Source of the DNA: an uncultured Eudoraea sp.
GTDB taxonomy: Bacteria > Bacteroidota > Bacteroidia > Flavobacteriales > Flavobacteriaceae
Direction: 5' to 3'
Assembly: GCA_905479615.1 (NCBI GenBank)
Contig: CAJQNH010000048.1
Span: 1 to 17,233 of the forward strand
DNA length: 17,233 nucleotides
Shown here piece by piece: positions 6,926-14,700 of the stretch (position 1 is the first letter of the stretch; every line of letters starts with the position of its first letter). Below the pieces are notes generated by a model. That model had not been told where the DNA came from. It searched no databases and worked only from the letters and a program-made list of their open reading frames with translations. Both the position numbers and the translations under genes were made by a program.

Positions 6926-8269
6926 TTATGCAACTTTTCGGTTTTTACCTGATTTCATCAATCCGTCATAATGCCTGTTCAACAAGTAAGAATTAACCTG
7001 CTGTACAGTATCAATAGCTACCCCTACCATAATCAAAAGTGATGTACCTCCATAAAACAAGGCCCAACCCGCCTGAATATCCATTAATTTAACCACTAAG
7101 GCAGGTAATACTGCTAATAGGGCTAGGAATACGGATCCTGGCAATGTGATTAATGACATTATCTTGTCAAGAAAATCCCCTGTTTCTTTACCTGGTCTGA
7201 TCCCTGGTATAAAACCACCACTGCGTTTCAAATCATCAGCCATTTTATTCGTGGGTACTGTAATGGCAGTATAGAAATATGTAAATATTATAATCAGCAA
7301 GGCAAATAAAATATTATAGGCCAATCCAAAAATATCCTGAAACTGTACCTCCATCCATTGGCCAACTGCGGTATTATTAAAAGTTCTACCTAATAAACCA
7401 GGTGCAAACATAATAGCCTGCGCGAAAATTATAGGCATAACACCGGAAGCGTTTAATTTCAAAGGAATGTACTGTCTGGAGCCCGTTATGTTTTTTTCAT
7501 ACCCTCCGGAGGCTGTCCGTCTGGCATATTGAACCGGTATACGCCTTGTTGCCATAACCAATAGAACACTGGCCAGAATAACAAGAAACCAGATAATAGT
7601 TTCTATGAGCATAAACATAAGTCCGCCTGTATTATTGGCCGTTCTGGAAACAAACTCCTGAACAAAAGCCTGAGGCATATTCGCGATTATACCAATCATA
7701 ATAAGGAGGGAAATACCATTTCCAATTCCTTTATCCGTAATTTTTTCTCCTAACCACATGGCAAACACACAACCTGTTACCAGAATGATTACTGAGGGTA
7801 CTATAAAACTCAAACCTTTACCCAAAAGAAATGCACTGTCCGGTACACCAAGAGCACCGAGACTATAAAGATAGGCCGGGGCCTGTACAATACAGATACC
7901 AATGGTTAACCATCTGGTTATCTGGTTTTTTGTTTTTCTTCCACTTTCACCTTCCTTATCTAGCTTTTGAAGATAAGGTACTGCAATTCCCATTAATTGA
8001 ACCACAATTGATGCAGAGATATAAGGCATAATTCCAAGAGCAAATACAGAGGCATTGGCAAATGCGCCACCCGTAAATGCATTTAAAATACCCAAAATAC
8101 CTTGTTCAGTATTTGAAGATAATTCTGCTAATTGAGAAGTGTCAATACCCGGAAGAACAACCTGAGCACCAAAACGATACACAAGCAGCAGACCCAGGGT
8201 AACAATAATTCTGTTCCTTAGTTCTTCAATTTTCCAGATATTTGAAATAACCTCAAAAAATTTCTTCAT
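6926..8269 (-). CDS. secY: Protein translocase subunit SecY
   Basis: SecY is the inner-membrane channel through which SecA or the ribosome passes unfolded exported and membrane proteins, with SecE and SecG. The protein has 447 residues with about ten hydrophobic segments, the first near 20-38 and the last near 405-425. Recognisable parts are GIMPYISASI (79-88), WLGEKITDKGIGNGISL (172-188), the cytosolic loop RRIPVQYARR (242-251), PLKLNASGVMPIIFA (269-283) and the GFIPGIRPG loop (352-360), which belongs to the cytosolic region used by SecA and the ribosome. The C-tail (NRHYDGLMKSGKNRKVA) is basic. It is the last gene of the spc group, 12 bases after rplO. Confidence 0.99.
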   Translation of the reverse strand: MKKFFEVISNIWKIEELRNRIIVTLGLLLVYRFGAQVVLPGIDTSQLAELSSNTEQGILGILNAFTGGAFANASVFALGIMPYISASIVVQLMGIAVPYLQKLDKEGESGRKTKNQITRWLTIGICIVQAPAYLYSLGALGVPDSAFLLGKGLSFIVPSVIILVTGCVFAMWLGEKITDKGIGNGISLLIMIGIIANMPQAFVQEFVSRTANNTGGLMFMLIETIIWFLVILASVLLVMATRRIPVQYARRTASGGYEKNITGSRQYIPLKLNASGVMPIIFAQAIMFAPGLLGRTFNNTAVGQWMEVQFQDIFGLAYNILFALLIIIFTYFYTAITVPTNKMADDLKRSGGFIPGIRPGKETGDFLDKIMSLITLPGSVFLALLAVLPALVVKLMDIQAGWALFYGGTSLLIMVGVAIDTVQQVNSYLLNRHYDGLMKSGKNRKVA

Positions 8270-8281
8270 AATCTTCTTTAC

Positions 8282-8734
8282 TTATAAATTTATTGCTTCA
8301 CCACCAGCGGCTTCAATCGCAGCTTTAGCAGTTGCAGTAAATTTATGTACGGTTATTTTAAGAGACGCTTTTAGTTCACCACCGCCTAATATCTTAACCA
8401 AATCGTTTTTATGAGCCATTCCGTTATCTACAAGATCTTTAACAGTGACTGTTTTTTTAACCAATCCCTTGTCTGCAAGCTCTTGAAGTTTATTCAGATT
8501 TATGCCCTGATATTCTTTTCTGTTAATATTGGTAAAACCAAATTTGGGCACTCGTCTTTGTAAAGGCATTTGACCTCCTTCAAAACCAATCTTCCTGGAA
8601 TACCCGGATCTTGATTTAGCACCTTTATGCCCTCTTGTTGCAGTACCTCCTTTACCAGAACCCTGGCCTCGGCCTATAGTTTTCCCGGCTTTGTGAACAG
8701 ACCCTTTGGCTGGTTTTAAATTCCCTAAATTCAT
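8282..8734 (-). CDS. rplO: 50S ribosomal protein L15 (uL15)
   Basis: L15 is a late-assembly 50S protein whose long N-terminal arm threads through 23S rRNA. The 150-residue protein opens MNLGNLKPAKGSVHKAGKTI. A Gly/Lys/Arg-rich arm follows at about 21-50 (GRGQGSGKGGTATRGHKG, SRSGYSRKIGFEGGQMPL), then QRRVPKFGF and a globular domain ending KITVHKFTATAKAAIEAAGG. Standard length for the family. It starts 12 bases after the rpmD stop and is followed by secY, the usual spc order. Confidence 0.99.
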   Translation of the reverse strand: MNLGNLKPAKGSVHKAGKTIGRGQGSGKGGTATRGHKGAKSRSGYSRKIGFEGGQMPLQRRVPKFGFTNINRKEYQGINLNKLQELADKGLVKKTVTVKDLVDNGMAHKNDLVKILGGGELKASLKITVHKFTATAKAAIEAAGGEAINL

Positions 8735-8746
8735 TACAAATATATT

Positions 8747-8926
8747 TTATGCTTCTTCCGTAGAAACTAAGTGTTTAACCTTATTGATCATTCCCATAAT
8801 ATTGGGTGTGGTTTCATGTTCCACAACATGGCCAATCTTACGCAATCCAAGTGCCTCCAGTGTTCTTTTCTGATTTTGTGGCCTTTTAATGCTACTTCTT
8901 ACCTGCTTAACTCTAATCTTTGCCAT
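8747..8926 (-). CDS. rpmD: 50S ribosomal protein L30 (uL30)
   Basis: Direct translation of the minus strand from the ATG at 8926 gives 59 residues that open MAKIRVKQVRSSIKRPQNQK and contain LEALGLRKIGHVVEHETTPN and GMINKVKHLVSTEEA. These match the short bacterial L30, a two-helix, three-strand protein of the 50S subunit. Its length agrees with the family (about 58-60). It lies between rpsE (11 bases upstream) and rplO, its fixed place in the spc operon. The gene was missed by length-filtered ORF calling. Confidence 0.98.
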   Translation of the reverse strand: MAKIRVKQVRSSIKRPQNQKRTLEALGLRKIGHVVEHETTPNIMGMINKVKHLVSTEEA

Positions 8927-8937
8927 ACTCTTGCTAC

Positions 8938-9462
8938 TTATCCTTTAAAGACTTTTTCTAACGAAACACCTCTTTGTTTTGCTACAGTTCTGGCATCCCT
9001 CAATTGTAGTAAAGCATCAAATGTAGCTTTTACGACATTATGTGGGTTAGAGGATCCCTGAGACTTAGACAAAACGTCCTGTACGCCAACTGATTCCAAT
9101 ACGGCTCTAACCGCTCCTCCGGCTATTACTCCTGTACCATGGGAAGCAGGCTTAACAAACACGCGTGCACCACCAAATTTTCCTTTTTGCTCATGTGGCA
9201 AAGTGCCTTTACTCAGTGGTATTCTAATTAAGTTCTTTTTAGCATCCTCAATAGCCTTAGCTATAGCGGTAGCTACTTCTTTAGACTTCCCAAGACCATG
9301 ACCTACTACACCATTCTCATCACCTACAACCACGATCGCAGAAAAACCAAAAGCTCTACCACCTTTAGTTACTTTAGTAACTCTTTGAACACCAACCAAT
9401 CTGTCTTTTAGTTCAAGACCTCCCGGTTTAACAATTTCTACATTTTTGTAATTCCCGAACAT
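8938..9462 (-). CDS. rpsE: 30S ribosomal protein S5 (uS5)
   Basis: S5 lies at the mRNA entry side of the 30S subunit and takes part in decoding fidelity and mRNA unwinding. The protein has 174 residues. The N-terminal double-stranded-RNA-binding-like domain covers about 14-78, with RLVGVQRVTKVTKGGRAFGF, and the loop VTKGGRAFG is the part altered in spectinomycin-resistant mutants of other bacteria; it looks wild type. The C-terminal domain carries PASHGTGVIAGGAVRAVLE and SSNPHNVVKATFDALLQL. It is 8 bases after rplR. Confidence 0.99.
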   Translation of the reverse strand: MFGNYKNVEIVKPGGLELKDRLVGVQRVTKVTKGGRAFGFSAIVVVGDENGVVGHGLGKSKEVATAIAKAIEDAKKNLIRIPLSKGTLPHEQKGKFGGARVFVKPASHGTGVIAGGAVRAVLESVGVQDVLSKSQGSSNPHNVVKATFDALLQLRDARTVAKQRGVSLEKVFKG

Positions 9463-9470
9463 ATTTCCTA

Positions 9471-9827
9471 TTAAAATTTTAGACCGGCCTCTCTGGCACC
9501 TTCGGCCAATGATTTTACTCTACCATGATACAAATTACCACCACGATCAAAAGCAACTGCTTCTATCCCGGCTTTCTTAGCTTTTTCAGCAACTGTCTTA
9601 CCAACCAGGTTGGCAATCTCTATCTTTGTACCTTTTGCCTTACTTAGTTCCTTATCCCTTGAAGAAGCAGCAACTAAAGTGCTCCCATTATTATCGTCTA
9701 TTATTTGAGCATAAATCTCTTTATTGCTTCTATAAACAGACAATCTAGGCCTCTCTGCTGTACCAAAGGATACTTTTCTTATCCTTTTTCTAATACGCTC
9801 TCTTCTTTCAGTTTTTGATAATCCCAT
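9471..9827 (-). CDS. rplR: 50S ribosomal protein L18 (uL18)
   Basis: L18 binds 5S rRNA, with L5, and anchors it in the central protuberance. The protein has 118 residues. The N-terminus is strongly basic (MGLSKTERRERIRKRIRKVS), followed by ERPRLSVYRSNKEIYAQIID and the C-terminal signature AFDRGGNLYHGRVKSLAEG with AREAGLKF at the end. All family landmarks are in place. It follows rplF after 10 bases and precedes rpsE by 8. Confidence 0.99.
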   Translation of the reverse strand: MGLSKTERRERIRKRIRKVSFGTAERPRLSVYRSNKEIYAQIIDDNNGSTLVAASSRDKELSKAKGTKIEIANLVGKTVAEKAKKAGIEAVAFDRGGNLYHGRVKSLAEGAREAGLKF

Positions 9828-9837
9828 AATTCAATTC

Positions 9838-10380
9838 TTAAGCGGATTTACCTGCTTTTCTTCTTAATTGTTCTCCAACAAATTTTATTCCTTTTCCTTT
9901 GTAAGGTTCCGGTTTGCGGAATGATCTTATTTTGGCCGCAATTTGACCTACCAATTGTTTGTCGTGAGAGGTAAGCTTTATAATTGGGTTCTTTCCTTTT
10001 TCAGAAATCGTCTCAACTTTAACTTCAGGCGCTAAATTCAAAACAATATTATGTGAGAAACCCAAAGCCAAATCTAACTTTTGTCCTTGATTACCTGCAC
10101 GGTAACCAACACCAACCAATTCAAGCTCTTTAGTCCATCCATTAGTCACTCCCAAAATCATATTGGAAATCAAGGATCTATACAGGCCGTGTTTGGCTTT
10201 ATGTTCTTTAGAATCAGAAGGTCTTGTTACCACAACCTGGCCGTCTTCAGATTTAATGGAAACCCCTGAATATTCCTGCGTTAATTCACCCAATTTCCCT
10301 TTTACAGTAATAATATTATCCTGCAGTTCAACTGTGGCTCCTTCCGGAATTGCTATTGGATTGTTACCTATTCTAGACAT
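9838..10380 (-). CDS. rplF: 50S ribosomal protein L6 (uL6)
   Basis: L6 sits near the factor-binding site at the base of the L7/L12 stalk and contacts the sarcin-ricin loop. The protein has 180 residues in two similar alpha-beta domains. The first opens MSRIGNNPIAIPEGATVEL and includes HGLYRSLISNMILGVTNGW. The second includes ELELVGVGYRAGNQGQKLDL, and the signature EPYKGKGIKFVGEQLRRKAG closes the chain. It lies 19 bases after rpsH and 10 before rplR. Confidence 0.99.
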   Translation of the reverse strand: MSRIGNNPIAIPEGATVELQDNIITVKGKLGELTQEYSGVSIKSEDGQVVVTRPSDSKEHKAKHGLYRSLISNMILGVTNGWTKELELVGVGYRAGNQGQKLDLALGFSHNIVLNLAPEVKVETISEKGKNPIIKLTSHDKQLVGQIAAKIRSFRKPEPYKGKGIKFVGEQLRRKAGKSA

Positions 10381-10399
10381 TTTCCTATCTCTTTATTTC

Positions 10400-10798
10400 T
10401 TAATAAACGTAGCATAAAACTTCTCCGCCAACATTGTCTCGCTGAGCTTGTTTACTTGTCATAACCCCATGAGAAGTAGACACAATAGCAATTCCCAAGC
10501 CATTAAGTACTCTGGGCATCTCTCCGGAATTGGCATATTTTCTAAGACCCGGCGTACTTATACGCTGAATCTTTCTAATAACTGGTTCCTTGGTAAGCCT
10601 ATCATACTTCAGGGCAATTTTAATAATTCCCTGTATCTCATTCTCCTCGAATTTATAACTCAAAATATATCCTTGATCGAATAAAATTTTGGTTACTTCT
10701 TTTTTCAAATTAGAAGCAGGAATATCAACTACCCTATGACCCGCTCTACTTGCGTTTCTAATTCTTGTTAAATAATCTGCTATTGGATCTGTAAACAT
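10400..10798 (-). CDS. rpsH: 30S ribosomal protein S8 (uS8)
   Basis: S8 binds helix 21 of 16S rRNA and organises the central domain; in E. coli it represses the spc operon by binding mRNA near the start of rplE. The protein has 132 residues. It opens FTDPIADYLTRIRNASRAGH and ends with the family signature STSHGVMTSKQAQRDNVGGE followed by VLCYVY (107-132). It starts 21 bases after rpsN. I did not find a clear helix-21 mimic at the rplX-rplE junction, which here is only 2 bases wide. Confidence 0.99.
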   Translation of the reverse strand: MFTDPIADYLTRIRNASRAGHRVVDIPASNLKKEVTKILFDQGYILSYKFEENEIQGIIKIALKYDRLTKEPVIRKIQRISTPGLRKYANSGEMPRVLNGLGIAIVSTSHGVMTSKQAQRDNVGGEVLCYVY

Positions 10799-10819
10799 CT
10801 TCTTAACTTTTATATTGGA

Positions 10820-11089
10820 TTACCAACTTGCTTTTTTAACACCGGGAATCAATCCTTGGTTAGCCATTTCTCTAAACATCACACGAGAAATACCAAAAGT
10901 TCTCATATATCCCTTAGGCCTACCTGTCAATTTACACCTATTGTGCATGCGAACAGGAGAAGCATTTTTAGGCAGTTTTTGCAAAGCCTCGTAGTCGCCG
11001 GCTTCTTTTAAAGCCTTTCTCTTCTCCGCATATTTTGCTACAGCCTTTGCCCTTTTTCTTTCACGGGCTTTCATTGATTCTTTAGCCAT
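10820..11089 (-). CDS. rpsN: 30S ribosomal protein S14 (uS14), zinc-free form
   Basis: S14 is a 30S head protein bound near S3, S10 and S13. The protein has 89 residues, and the C-terminal part MHNRCKLTGRPKGYMRTFGI with SRVMFREMANQGLIPGVKKASW is typical. Zinc-binding S14 is about 61 residues and has two Cys-x-x-Cys pairs. This one is the longer C-minus type, with a single Cys (Cys52), so it needs no zinc. The basic N-terminal half (MAKESMKARERKRAKAVAKY) is the insertion that marks this form. It starts 1 base after the rplE stop. Confidence 0.99.
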   Translation of the reverse strand: MAKESMKARERKRAKAVAKYAEKRKALKEAGDYEALQKLPKNASPVRMHNRCKLTGRPKGYMRTFGISRVMFREMANQGLIPGVKKASW

Positions 11090-11090
11090 A

Positions 11091-11642
11091 CTAATTCTTT
11101 TTAAATGGTAATCCCAATTCGGTTAACAATGATTTTGCTTCTTTATCTGTATCAGCACTAGTTACAAATGTGATATCCATTCCATTAATCCTATTAATCT
11201 TATCTATATTAATTTCTGGAAATATAATCTGCTCTGTTACACCAAGGTTGTAATTTCCTCTTCCATCAAAACCAGTCGCTCTAATTCCCTGGAAATCTCT
11301 TACCCTTGGCAAGGCAGTAGTCACTAATCTATCCAAAAATTCATACATACGCTCACCTCTGAGAGTAACTTTGGCCCCGATTGGCATACCCTTTCTGAGT
11401 TTAAAAGCTGCAACATCCTTTTTAGAGATTGTTGATATCGCCTTTTGCCCAGTGATCAGCGCTAACTCATCTAAGGCATGATCCACCAATTTTTTATCGG
11501 CTACCGCTGCACCAACACCCCTGCTAAGCACTATTTTTTGCAGCTTGGGTACTTGCATTACATTTTTGTAACCAAATTCTTCTTTGAGAGCCGAAACAAT
11601 TCGCTCTCCATATTCTTGCTTTAATCTTGGAACGTAAGCCAT
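11091..11642 (-). CDS. rplE: 50S ribosomal protein L5 (uL5)
   Basis: L5 holds 5S rRNA in the central protuberance and contacts S13 and the P-site tRNA. The protein has 183 residues. Landmarks are VPKLQKIVLSRGVGAAVADK (31-50), the segment FKLRKGMPIGAKVTLRGERM (80-99), LPRVRDFQGI (111-120) and VTEQIIFPEINIDKI (135-149). Its start is 2 bases after the rplX stop and its stop is 1 base before rpsN, so translation of the three genes is probably coupled. Confidence 0.99.
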   Translation of the reverse strand: MAYVPRLKQEYGERIVSALKEEFGYKNVMQVPKLQKIVLSRGVGAAVADKKLVDHALDELALITGQKAISTISKKDVAAFKLRKGMPIGAKVTLRGERMYEFLDRLVTTALPRVRDFQGIRATGFDGRGNYNLGVTEQIIFPEINIDKINRINGMDITFVTSADTDKEAKSLLTELGLPFKKN

Positions 11643-11644
11643 AA

Positions 11645-11956
11645 CTAAATTACTTCGTTAGATTTTTTAGAAAACCGTACTTTATTCCCATCTCTTACCT
11701 CATAGCCTACCCTTGTTGTTTCACCAGATTTGGAATCAATAAGTGATAGATTAGATAAATGTATAGGAGCTTCTTTTTTTACAATTCCTCCCTGAGGATT
11801 TTGTGCACTTGGTTTTTCGTGTTTAGACACCATATTGGCACCTTCTACGATCGCCTTATTTTTTTCACGGTCCACAAGGGTAACTTTGCCTTCGGTTCCT
11901 TTATGGTCACCTGCAATTATCCTTACCTTATCTCCCGTTTTTATTCTTAATTTCAT
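11645..11956 (-). CDS. rplX: 50S ribosomal protein L24 (uL24)
   Basis: L24 is an early assembly initiator that binds the 5' end of 23S rRNA and later lies beside the tunnel exit. The protein has 103 residues, with a KOW motif near the N-terminus (GDKVRIIAGDHKGTEGKV, 8-25), then EGANMVSKHEKPSAQNPQGG and a beta-rich C-terminal part ending RFSKKSNEVI. Normal family length. It starts 11 bases after rplN and ends 2 bases before rplE. Confidence 0.99.
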   Translation of the reverse strand: MKLRIKTGDKVRIIAGDHKGTEGKVTLVDREKNKAIVEGANMVSKHEKPSAQNPQGGIVKKEAPIHLSNLSLIDSKSGETTRVGYEVRDGNKVRFSKKSNEVI

Positions 11957-11967
11957 CTTACAATATT

Positions 11968-12336
11968 TTAAAGCACCTCAGGAGCTAATGAAACAATTTT
12001 CATGAATTGTTTATCACGCAATTCCCTGGCAACAGGTCCGAAGACGCGAGTTCCTCTCATTTCACCTGTAGGATTTAACAAAACACAGGCGTTATCATCA
12101 AAACGAATATAAGAACCATCCGGTCTTCTTACTTCCTTTTTTGTTCTTACAACAACGGCCGTTGAAACTGTACCTTTCTTAATACCACCATTTGGAGTAG
12201 CCTCTTTAACAGTGACTACAATTTTGTCCCCAACCGATGCATATCTCCTCTTAGTACCACCAAGTACCCGTATGGTTAATACCTCCTTGGCACCTGTATT
12301 GTCTGCTACTTTTAATCTTGATTCTTGTTGTAACAT
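11968..12336 (-). CDS. rplN: 50S ribosomal protein L14 (uL14)
   Basis: L14 lies on the 50S interface, forms an intersubunit bridge with 16S rRNA and is the docking point for the silencing factor RsfS. The protein has 122 residues, as in E. coli. Landmarks are ESRLKVADNTGAKEVLTIRV at the N-terminus, the basic loop RTKKEVRRPDGSYIRFDDNA, the VLLNPTGEMRGTRVFGPVAR stretch, and the end MKIVSLAPEVL. It is the first gene of the spc group, but only 2 bases separate it from rpsQ, so spc has no separate promoter here. Confidence 0.99.
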   Translation of the reverse strand: MLQQESRLKVADNTGAKEVLTIRVLGGTKRRYASVGDKIVVTVKEATPNGGIKKGTVSTAVVVRTKKEVRRPDGSYIRFDDNACVLLNPTGEMRGTRVFGPVARELRDKQFMKIVSLAPEVL

Positions 12337-12338
12337 AA

Positions 12339-12596
12339 TTATTTGGCTCTTTCTAGGACTTCAACCAGTCTCCAGCATTTGGTTCTACTCAATGGACGTG
12401 TCTCCATTATCTTAACAGTATCCCCAATATTGCAGTCATTGGTCTCATCATGTGCAACATACTTTTTTGTTCGCAGTACGAACTTACCATACATAGGATG
12501 CTTAACGCGCTTAACTTCCGAAACCACAATAGATTTCTCCATTTTGTTGCTAGTTACAACGCCTACTCTTTCCTTTCTTAAATTTCTTTTTTCCAT
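12339..12596 (-). CDS. rpsQ: 30S ribosomal protein S17 (uS17)
   Basis: S17 is a primary binder of the 16S rRNA 5' domain. The protein has 85 residues and the OB-fold pattern of the family: RKERVGVVTSNKMEKSIVVS at the N-terminus, VKRVKHPMYGKFVLRTKKYV in the middle, and the signature GDTVKIMETRPLSRTKCWRL near 58-77. It lies 13 bases after rpmC. No SD-like sequence precedes its ATG; the upstream bases read ATTGGTTCTGCTTT. Confidence 0.99.
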   Translation of the reverse strand: MEKRNLRKERVGVVTSNKMEKSIVVSEVKRVKHPMYGKFVLRTKKYVAHDETNDCNIGDTVKIMETRPLSRTKCWRLVEVLERAK

Positions 12597-12609
12597 AAAG
12601 CAGAACCAA

Positions 12610-12801
12610 TTATTGGTTATCCCTTTTTGTTAATTCAGTAGCCAATTGCGCCACATTTCTTCTTGCCTTCCTAATTTGAAGGGGGTTTTCCAGTGGAGTG
12701 ACGGAGTGGGCGATCTTAAGATCAGCATGCTGCTTCTTAAATTCTGCCATTTTCTCCTTCAATTCTTCTACCGATAATTCTTTTATTTCTGATTGTTTCA
12801 T
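12610..12801 (-). CDS. rpmC: 50S ribosomal protein L29 (uL29)
   Basis: L29 sits at the tunnel exit next to L23 and contributes to the docking site for signal recognition particle and trigger factor. It is an all-helical protein of 63 residues: KQSEIKELSVEELKEKMAEF, KKQHADLKIAHSVTPLENPL and QIRKARRNVAQLATELTKRD. Two ATG codons stand side by side at 12804 and 12801. I chose the second because it gives the usual MKQSEIKEL start and leaves the only purine-rich motif (AGGATG, on the minus strand) upstream. The first would add just one Met. It follows rplP after about 15 bases. Confidence 0.96.
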   Translation of the reverse strand: MKQSEIKELSVEELKEKMAEFKKQHADLKIAHSVTPLENPLQIRKARRNVAQLATELTKRDNQ

Positions 12802-12818
12802 CATCCTAATTATAAAAA

Positions 12819-13241
12819 TTATGCCTCTACGTAATCCCTAGCCACTATAAATTTTGTCTTTACTGGTAATTTTTGCGCTGCAAGCCTTAAAGCTTCCTTA
12901 GCTACATCCATGGGAACACCAGCAACCTCAAACATTATTCTTCCGGGCTTAACTACGGCGACAAAATATTCCGGAGCTCCTTTACCTTTACCCATACGAA
13001 CCTCTAAAGGTTTTTTGGTAATAGGCTTGTCCGGGAAAATTTTAATCCATAACTGCCCTTGTCTTTTCATAAACCTGGTCGCAGCAATACGAGCCGCCTC
13101 AATCTGGCGGGAAGTAAGAAAGCAGGAATCCAAAGATTTTATCCCAAACATTCCATTAGAAAGTTGATTCCCTCTACCGGAATTTCCCTTCATACGTCCT
13201 TTCTGCGCTTTGCGAAACTTCGTTCTTTTTGGCTGTAACAT
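12819..13241 (-). CDS. rplP: 50S ribosomal protein L16 (uL16)
   Basis: L16 lies at the base of the central protuberance, near the A-site tRNA elbow, and is needed for final 50S maturation. The protein has 140 residues. Family landmarks are MLQPKRTKFRKAQKGRMKGN, SGRGNQLSNGMFGIKSLD (21-38), TSRQIEAARIAATRFMKRQG (43-62), VRMGKGKGAPEYFVAVVKPG (81-100) and IMFEVAGVPMDVAKEALRLA. Arg82 corresponds to the Arg81 that the oxygenase RoxA/YcfD hydroxylates in E. coli; whether this organism has that enzyme cannot be told. It starts 24 bases after rpsC. Confidence 0.99.
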   Translation of the reverse strand: MLQPKRTKFRKAQKGRMKGNSGRGNQLSNGMFGIKSLDSCFLTSRQIEAARIAATRFMKRQGQLWIKIFPDKPITKKPLEVRMGKGKGAPEYFVAVVKPGRIMFEVAGVPMDVAKEALRLAAQKLPVKTKFIVARDYVEA

Positions 13242-13265
13242 AATCTCTAACTTCTTCTTTAATTA

Positions 13266-13982
13266 TTACTTTCTGCGACGTTGTTTTTTACCTGCGTCAT
13301 GCTGCTTTCCTTTGGACTGACCTTTAGACATACCAATTAGAGGAGAAAGCTCTCTTTTACCATATACTTCACCTTTCATGATCCATACCTTAATACCCAA
13401 TCTTCCATAGGTGGTATGAGCCTCGTGCAATGCATAATCTATATCAGCTCTAAATGTAGATAAAGGAATTCTACCATCTTTATACGATTCTGACCTTGCC
13501 ATTTCCGCTCCGTTCAATCTTCCGGAAATCTGTATTTTTATTCCCTCCGCATTCATTCTCATTGCCGCCGCAATTGCCATTTTGATAGCTCTTCTGAATG
13601 AAATTCTATTTTCAATCTGGCGGGCTACACTTGCCGCTACGAGATTTGCATCAACTTCGGGTCTTTTTATCTCGAAAATATTTATTTGTACTTCCTTATC
13701 TGTGATTTTTTTGAGCTCTTCTTTTAATTTATCCACTTCCTGGCCACCTTTCCCAATAATAATACCTGGTCTGGCTGTTGTAATGGTTACGGTGATCAGC
13801 TTTAAAGTTCTCTCAATAATTACTCTGGATACACTAGCCTTCGCCAAACGTGTATGAACATATTTTCTTATCTTATCGTCTTCGGCTAGTTTATCGCCAT
13901 AATCGTTTCCTCCATACCAGTTAGATTCCCATCCTCTGATTATTCCTAGACGATTTCCGATTGGATTTGTTTTTTGTCCCAT
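13266..13982 (-). CDS. rpsC: 30S ribosomal protein S3 (uS3)
   Basis: S3 forms part of the mRNA entry channel and helicase on the 30S head. I chose the ATG at 13982, giving MGQKTNPIGNRLGIIRGWES and 238 residues. A longer in-frame ATG at 14036 would add 18 residues unlike any S3 I know and lies within the end of rplV. The KH domain carries RPGIIIGKGGQEVDKLKEEL, with the GxxG loop at 77-80. The C-terminal domain includes GRIPLSTFRADIDYALHEAH, and LGIKVWIMKGEVYGKREL follows. The basic tail KQHDAGKKQRRRK ends the chain. It starts 10 bases after the rplV stop. Confidence 0.98.
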   Translation of the reverse strand: MGQKTNPIGNRLGIIRGWESNWYGGNDYGDKLAEDDKIRKYVHTRLAKASVSRVIIERTLKLITVTITTARPGIIIGKGGQEVDKLKEELKKITDKEVQINIFEIKRPEVDANLVAASVARQIENRISFRRAIKMAIAAAMRMNAEGIKIQISGRLNGAEMARSESYKDGRIPLSTFRADIDYALHEAHTTYGRLGIKVWIMKGEVYGKRELSPLIGMSKGQSKGKQHDAGKKQRRRK

Positions 13983-13992
13983 ACTAAAATTT

Positions 13993-14400
13993 CTAGCTTT
14001 GTGTATTATTGTTAGATCCCAATACCAAGGTAACATGGTTGGAACGTTTTCTTATTCTATGAGCCCTCCCTTGTGGAGCCGGCCTTAATCGTTTTAGCAT
14101 GCGTCCGCTGTCTACTGTTATTTCTTTAACAAATAGCTCAACTTCTTCAATATTTACCTCTTCATTTTTTGCCTGCCAGTTAGCAATTGCTGAAAGCAAT
14201 AACTTTTCCACCCTACGGGAGGCTTCTTTAGGACTGAATCTAAGAATAGCAAGGGCCTTTTCTACTTCTGCTCCACGTACCAAGTCTGCAACTAATCGCA
14301 TTTTTCTTGGTGATGTAGGACAGTTATTTAATTTCGCAAATGCTATTTTTTGCTTTTCTGCCTTTAGTTTTTCGGCCATTTGTTTTTTTCGAACTCCCAT
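13993..14400 (-). CDS. rplV: 50S ribosomal protein L22 (uL22)
   Basis: L22 lines the exit tunnel through a long beta-hairpin and binds early to 23S rRNA. The protein has 135 residues. The N-terminus MGVRKKQMAEKLKAEKQKIA is about 20 residues longer than in E. coli (110 residues). The core reads PTSPRKMRLVADLVRG (28-43), FSPKEASRRVEKLLLSAIAN and the tunnel hairpin LRPAPQGRAHRIRKRSNHVT, followed by LVLGSNNNTQS. The hairpin shows no macrolide-resistance-type deletion. It starts 7 bases after rpsS. Confidence 0.99.
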   Translation of the reverse strand: MGVRKKQMAEKLKAEKQKIAFAKLNNCPTSPRKMRLVADLVRGAEVEKALAILRFSPKEASRRVEKLLLSAIANWQAKNEEVNIEEVELFVKEITVDSGRMLKRLRPAPQGRAHRIRKRSNHVTLVLGSNNNTQS

Positions 14401-14407
14401 AGCTTAC

Positions 14408-14686
14408 TTACTTTTTACCTTTATTTTTTGCTCCTGCATGACCTCGGAAAGATCTTGTTGGAGAAAATTCGCCTAGTTTGTGACCCACCATATTCTCGGT
14501 AACATATACGGGAACAAATTGTCTTCCGTTGTGAACCGCAATGGTCTGACCTACAAAGTCCGGACTAATTGTCGATGCTCTGGACCAGGTCTTTATTACC
14601 GACTTCTTACCAGATTCTATATTCAGCTGGACTTTTTTATCCAAACTATGATGAATGTATGGTCCTTTTTTTAGTGAACGTGCCAT
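14408..14686 (-). CDS. rpsS: 30S ribosomal protein S19 (uS19)
   Basis: S19 is a 30S head protein that pairs with S13 and touches the A-site tRNA and the central-protuberance bridge. The protein has 92 residues, as in E. coli: MARSLKKGPYIHHSLDKKVQ at the start, then IKTWSRASTISPDFVGQTIA, VHNGRQFVPVYVTENMVGHK and LGEFSPTRSFRGHAGAKNKG. All conserved blocks are intact. It starts 14 bases after the rplB stop. Confidence 0.99.
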   Translation of the reverse strand: MARSLKKGPYIHHSLDKKVQLNIESGKKSVIKTWSRASTISPDFVGQTIAVHNGRQFVPVYVTENMVGHKLGEFSPTRSFRGHAGAKNKGKK

Positions 14687-14700
14687 TTCTTTCTACTTTA

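Noticed and set aside
13983..14036. Eighteen-codon N-terminal extension of S3
   Set aside because: It overlaps the end of rplV, resembles no S3 N-terminus, and the ATG at 13982 gives the standard MGQKTNPIG start.
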